DNA from: JAAYHC01 sp964483175
GTDB lineage: Bacteria > Bacillota > UBA5301
DNA length: 7,947 nt
Assembly: GCA_964483175.1 (NCBI GenBank)
Contig: CAZAAT010000084.1
Location: forward strand, 1 to 7,947
Direction of reading: 5' to 3'
The position numbers were made by a program, and so were the translations under genes. Positions 5,661 to 7,947 of this stretch are shown here, one piece after another. How positions within the stretch are numbered: the stretch's first letter is position 1; each line of letters opens with the position of its first letter. Below the pieces are notes generated by a model. That model saw nothing but the letters and a program-made list of their open reading frames with translations, searched no databases and was not told where the DNA came from.

Positions 5661-7364
5661 ATGAAAAAGATGGGCAAAAGGTTATGTATCACGTTATTAG
5701 CTTTAATAATGACTTTAGCCCTGGCGAGTTCAGCGTTGGCCACGCCGGTAGTTACCGGGACCAAATGGATGGTTTCAGCTTCAAATCCTTTAGCTGCCCA
5801 AGCAGGTGCAAAAATTCTCGAGCAGGGTGGGAACGCTGTTGATGCGGCTTTTGCCACCGCTGCGGCTATTGGCGTAGTGGAGCCGTGGTTCTCCAATATC
5901 CTGGGTGGCGGTACATGGGGATTATACTATTCAGCTAAAGATAAAAGTGTTGTAGCCATTGAGGGGGTAGGCCCCGCACCAACAGGAGCGACACCTGAAT
6001 ACTATGCTGATATGGATATTGCCCCGGTAGGGGTTCACTGGGCGAATATCCCCGGAGCTTTTGATGGGTGGATCATTACCCTTGAACGATATGGAACAAT
6101 GACTCTGGCGGAAGTTCTCGCCCCAGCAATTGAACTGGCAGAAGAGGGCTTCCCGGCAAGTGGAGATTTTGCCTTCTTTACCAGGATCAACCGGGACGAT
6201 ATTATCCGGATGCCTGATAGTGCGCGAGCTTTTCTGAAGCCCGATGGAAGTACGTATCAGCTCGGGGAAATAGTCAAACTAACGGATTTGGCCAACACCT
6301 ATAAGAGCTTGGTTCAAGCAGAGACTGAGAATGCGCATAAAGGTCGTAGTGAAGCGCTTTTTGCCGCCCGTGACTATTTTTATAAGGGCGAAATTGCAGA
6401 GAAGCTAGTCCGGTTTTCTGAAGAGAATGGCGGCTTCTTTACCATGGAAGATTTCGCCAAGACAAAGGCACAGTTTAGAGAGCCTTTAACCGTTAACTAT
6501 CGTGGGTTTGATGTTTACGCCTGCCCACCAAATAGCCAAGGGATTACAGTTCTGATGGCGCTGAATATTCTTGAGGGCTTCGATCTCAAAGAAATGGGTC
6601 CGAAAAATCCTGATTCATATCATGCTATCGTTGAGTCGACCAAATTAGCCTTTGCAGATCGTAATCATTACGTGGGAGATCCTGAATTCGTCGACATTCC
6701 AATTTCCACCCTTCTCTCCAAAGAGTACGCTGCGAAACAACGCCAGAGAATAGATATGAATGGCACCTTTGAATGGCCGATTGATGGCGGTATGGCCAAC
6801 ACTACTACTCTTGGCGTGGTTGACGCTGAGGGCAACGCGATGTCCGTGACCACCAGCATCGGAATGAACTGGGTTGTAATGGGAGATACCGGAATTGTCA
6901 TCAATAATCGCATGACCTTCTTTAATCCGTTTGAGGGTGATCCGAATCAGGTCCAACCTGGCAAGAAAGTCAGACACACCTCCAATCCGAACATGGTTTT
7001 AAAAGACGGAAAACCATACTTACTCATCGCTTGTTCAGGGGTTGACACCCAGCCGCAAGCACAGATACAAGGGATAGTTGGCATAATTGACTTTGGCTAC
7101 AATCCTTTCCAAGCAGCGGCAGCTCCTCGCTTGGTATCCCAAGCGTGGCCGATGACCACCAGACCCCATTTAGCTGCTAATAATTTGGGTGTTGAAGCAG
7201 CTTTTGATGGAGAAATTACCAAAGCTCTTGAGGAGAAGGGGCATAAGATCGTACACAGTGCCAACTTTGGAAATATGAGTACAGTGATCTTGATTGACCC
7301 CGAATCGGGAGCACTTTTAGGCGGGGCTGATCCCCGCAGAGAAGCAACGGTGTTGGGGTGGTAA
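5661..7364 (+). CDS. Secreted gamma-glutamyltransferase-like Ntn hydrolase
   Basis: This 567-residue protein has normal length for the gamma-glutamyltranspeptidase (GGT) family, whose members self-cleave and then use the new N-terminal threonine to hydrolyse or transfer gamma-glutamyl or related amides. A signal peptide is clear (KKMGKR, hydrophobic 9-22, cleavage near ALA at about residue 27). Family marks include LEQGGNAVDAAFA (53-65), PGAFDGW (131-137), LAPAIELAEEGFP (153-165), YACPPNSQG (286-294) and AFADRNHYVGDP (330-341). NTTTLGVVDAEGNAMSV (380-396) places the nucleophile at Thr381. Two substrate-binding motifs are altered: the usual RExAP or GSGRAP arginine motif reads EGVGPAP (101-107), and GSPGG/GTPGGD reads ACSGVDTQPQ (457-466). 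It may thus act on something other than glutathione. Start ATG 5661 follows GAGGTG (5648-5653) by 7 bases. It is 95 bases after the hydrolase and probably in the same transcript. Confidence 0.9.
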   Translation: MKKMGKRLCITLLALIMTLALASSALATPVVTGTKWMVSASNPLAAQAGAKILEQGGNAVDAAFATAAAIGVVEPWFSNILGGGTWGLYYSAKDKSVVAIEGVGPAPTGATPEYYADMDIAPVGVHWANIPGAFDGWIITLERYGTMTLAEVLAPAIELAEEGFPASGDFAFFTRINRDDIIRMPDSARAFLKPDGSTYQLGEIVKLTDLANTYKSLVQAETENAHKGRSEALFAARDYFYKGEIAEKLVRFSEENGGFFTMEDFAKTKAQFREPLTVNYRGFDVYACPPNSQGITVLMALNILEGFDLKEMGPKNPDSYHAIVESTKLAFADRNHYVGDPEFVDIPISTLLSKEYAAKQRQRIDMNGTFEWPIDGGMANTTTLGVVDAEGNAMSVTTSIGMNWVVMGDTGIVINNRMTFFNPFEGDPNQVQPGKKVRHTSNPNMVLKDGKPYLLIACSGVDTQPQAQIQGIVGIIDFGYNPFQAAAAPRLVSQAWPMTTRPHLAANNLGVEAAFDGEITKALEEKGHKIVHSANFGNMSTVILIDPESGALLGGADPRREATVLGW

Positions 7365-7372
7365 GGTCCTCA

Positions 7373-7402
7373 AAGGGAGTAGCTCTAAGTAGCTACTCCC
7401 TT
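7373..7402 (+). terminator. Strong hairpin after the GGT-like gene, weak T tract
   Basis: A perfect 12-base stem AAGGGAGTAGCT (7373-7384) / AGCTACTCCCTT (7391-7402) has a six-base loop and begins nine bases after the stop codon. Only TTGTTA follows, so termination may be partial and some transcripts could read into the downstream leader and second GGT-like gene. Confidence 0.6.
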
Positions 7403-7414
7403 GTTAGGCTTATG

Positions 7415-7505
7415 GTGCGTGGCGGAGCAGACTTGGGGAAAGGTGGTGAGCCGAAAAGGTAAGCGGAGCAGATGAAAAGTCTCAGGCCCCGTGGCAAAGT
7501 TGCCA
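7415..7505 (+). ncRNA. Glycine-riboswitch-like aptamer (single domain)
   Basis: The segment has the order of conserved blocks of a glycine riboswitch aptamer. AGACTT (7429-7434) can pair with AAGTCT (7477-7482) as the closing stem, equivalent to the usual GAGAG/CTCTC. Inside lies GAGCCGAAAAGGTAAGC (7448-7464), comparable to the consensus block GCCGAAGGxGCAAxC, and the 3' side reads AAAAGTCTCAGGC (7475-7487), comparable to AATCTCTCAGGC. A hairpin TGGCA/TGCCA (7492-7505) follows, which could be the small ghost-aptamer stem seen in some single glycine aptamers. The match is partial: the core has AAAA where GAAGG is normal, and the closing stem is diverged. No second full aptamer is seen. It lies in the leader of the second GGT-like gene, about 120 bases before its start. 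Class assignment is by eye and moderately secure. Confidence 0.55.
7422..7472 (+). repeat. Direct repeat GCGGAGCAGA in the leader RNA
   Basis: GCGGAGCAGA occurs at 7422-7431 and again at 7463-7472, flanking the aptamer core. A related GAGCAGAC recurs at 7565-7572, just before the anti-Shine-Dalgarno arm. The first copy overlaps the 5' closing stem. The copies might compete for the same pairing partner in alternative RNA folds. Confidence 0.5.
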
Positions 7506-7575
7506 GCAAATTACTGTAGCTTTTCAGACGCTTACAAACAAGAGGCAGGTGATAGGTGGAATTAGAGCAGACGAT

Positions 7576-7619
7576 ACTCCTTGATGTTGTCGGACTAATG
7601 GCTAGATCAGAAAAGGAGT
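7576..7619 (+). promoter_or_regulatory. Shine-Dalgarno-sequestering stem (candidate expression platform)
   Basis: ACTCCTT (7576-7582) is an exact complement of AAGGAGT (7613-7619), which contains the ribosome site of the 7627 gene (AAGGAGTG, 8 bases before ATG). GAT after the first arm and ATC before the second can add pairs. When formed, this stem would block translation; ligand binding upstream could open it. This fits a translational riboswitch, but the alternative pairing partner is not clear. Confidence 0.5.
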
Positions 7620-7626
7620 GATAAGT

Positions 7627-7947
7627 ATGTCAATAAGAACCCGAAGAGTAACCTTGGTAGGCGTTGTGACCTTGGTGCTATGTGCACTATTGTCCAGCGC
7701 CGTTTTTGCTGCTATGAGGCCAGTGATCCGGGGAACAGAATACGCTGTTTCTTCTAGGAAACCTGAGGCTACCCTAACAGGTCTCGATATCTTGGATCAG
7801 GGTGGAAATGCTTTTGATGCCGCAGTAGCAGCTCAGGTTGTTTTAGCCTTGACCGATCCAGCTATGAACGGACTGGGTAGTGATGCTTGCATCTTACTTT
7901 ATGATGCCAAAACAAAGCAGGTCATTTCGGTTAACGCGGAAGGAATC
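7627..7947 (+). CDS. Second secreted gamma-glutamyltransferase-like protein, 3' end missing
   Basis: The first 107 residues are present, starting at ATG 7627 after AAGGAGTG, and the frame is open to the window edge. A signal peptide is clear: RTRR, hydrophobic residues 8-27, and a cleavage site near VFAA (about residues 28-29). The mature N-terminus matches the GGT alpha-chain start: RGTEYAVSS, then LDQGGNAFDAAVAAQ (about 56-70), NGLGSDACILLYD, and KTKQVISVNAEG. It is a diverged paralogue of the gene at 5661, sharing the ILxQGGNAxDAA block and a similar LY(x)AK...V pattern, so the pair looks like an old tandem duplication. The catalytic threonine region lies beyond the window, so activity cannot be judged. 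Unlike the first copy, it has its own long leader with a glycine-riboswitch-like aptamer, which implies separate control. Confidence 0.85.
   Translation, partial: MSIRTRRVTLVGVVTLVLCALLSSAVFAAMRPVIRGTEYAVSSRKPEATLTGLDILDQGGNAFDAAVAAQVVLALTDPAMNGLGSDACILLYDAKTKQVISVNAEGI

Noticed and set aside
5573..5842. + frame open frame of 89 codons overlapping the start of the GGT-like gene
   Set aside because: It is out of frame with the GGT-like gene, has no domain, and its start lies inside the nested hairpin; a shadow.
6645..6977. 110-codon minus-strand frame opposite the GGT-like gene
   Set aside because: It lies over the catalytic threonine region of a clear family member and has no ribosome site.
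7415..7505. Cobalamin or cyclic-di-AMP riboswitch as alternative identity
   Set aside because: The conserved boxes of those classes (such as the GCCACTG B12 box) are absent; the TCTCAGGC block and CCGAA...AAGC core fit glycine better.
7422..7572. CRISPR-like or iteron array from repeated GAGCAGA
   Set aside because: There are only three short copies with uneven spacing, explained better as part of a folded leader RNA.

Overview
The window reads like a piece of an anaerobic, probably Gram-positive (Bacillota/Clostridia-type) chromosome. The grounds are a two-subunit ferredoxin-dependent 2-oxoacid oxidoreductase, strong AGGAGG-type ribosome binding sites before almost every gene, intrinsic terminators, and three proteins with export signals. 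The exact lineage cannot be fixed from sequence alone. All supported genes lie on the + strand.

Region 1 (1-1897) is the end of a pyruvate (2-oxoacid):ferredoxin oxidoreductase operon. It holds the C-terminal three quarters of the alpha subunit, cut by the window edge, then a complete beta subunit and a textbook terminator. Region 2 (1898-2360) has no convincing gene. It holds a tract that may be a decayed gene or an unknown RNA, a second intrinsic terminator with no obvious gene to terminate, and the leader of the next operon.

Region 3 (2361-7364) is the most interesting part: five co-directional, tightly spaced genes. They encode a small secreted protein of unknown function (it resembles what I remember as DUF6305), a 429-residue DctM/IT-superfamily-like permease, a 52-residue two-helix membrane protein, an exported or membrane-anchored zinc hydrolase of the succinylglutamate desuccinylase/aspartoacylase type, and a secreted gamma-glutamyltransferase-like Ntn hydrolase. 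I infer a system that hydrolyses acylated or gamma-linked amino acids or peptides outside the membrane and imports the product. No canonical TRAP binding protein (DctP) or four-helix DctQ is present.

Region 4 (7365-7947) starts with a hairpin. A leader follows that contains a glycine-riboswitch-like aptamer and a possible Shine-Dalgarno-sequestering stem. It ends with the start of a second, paralogous secreted gamma-glutamyltransferase-like gene, cut by the window edge. A glycine-sensing leader on such a gene would link the peptide-cleaving function to amino acid supply.
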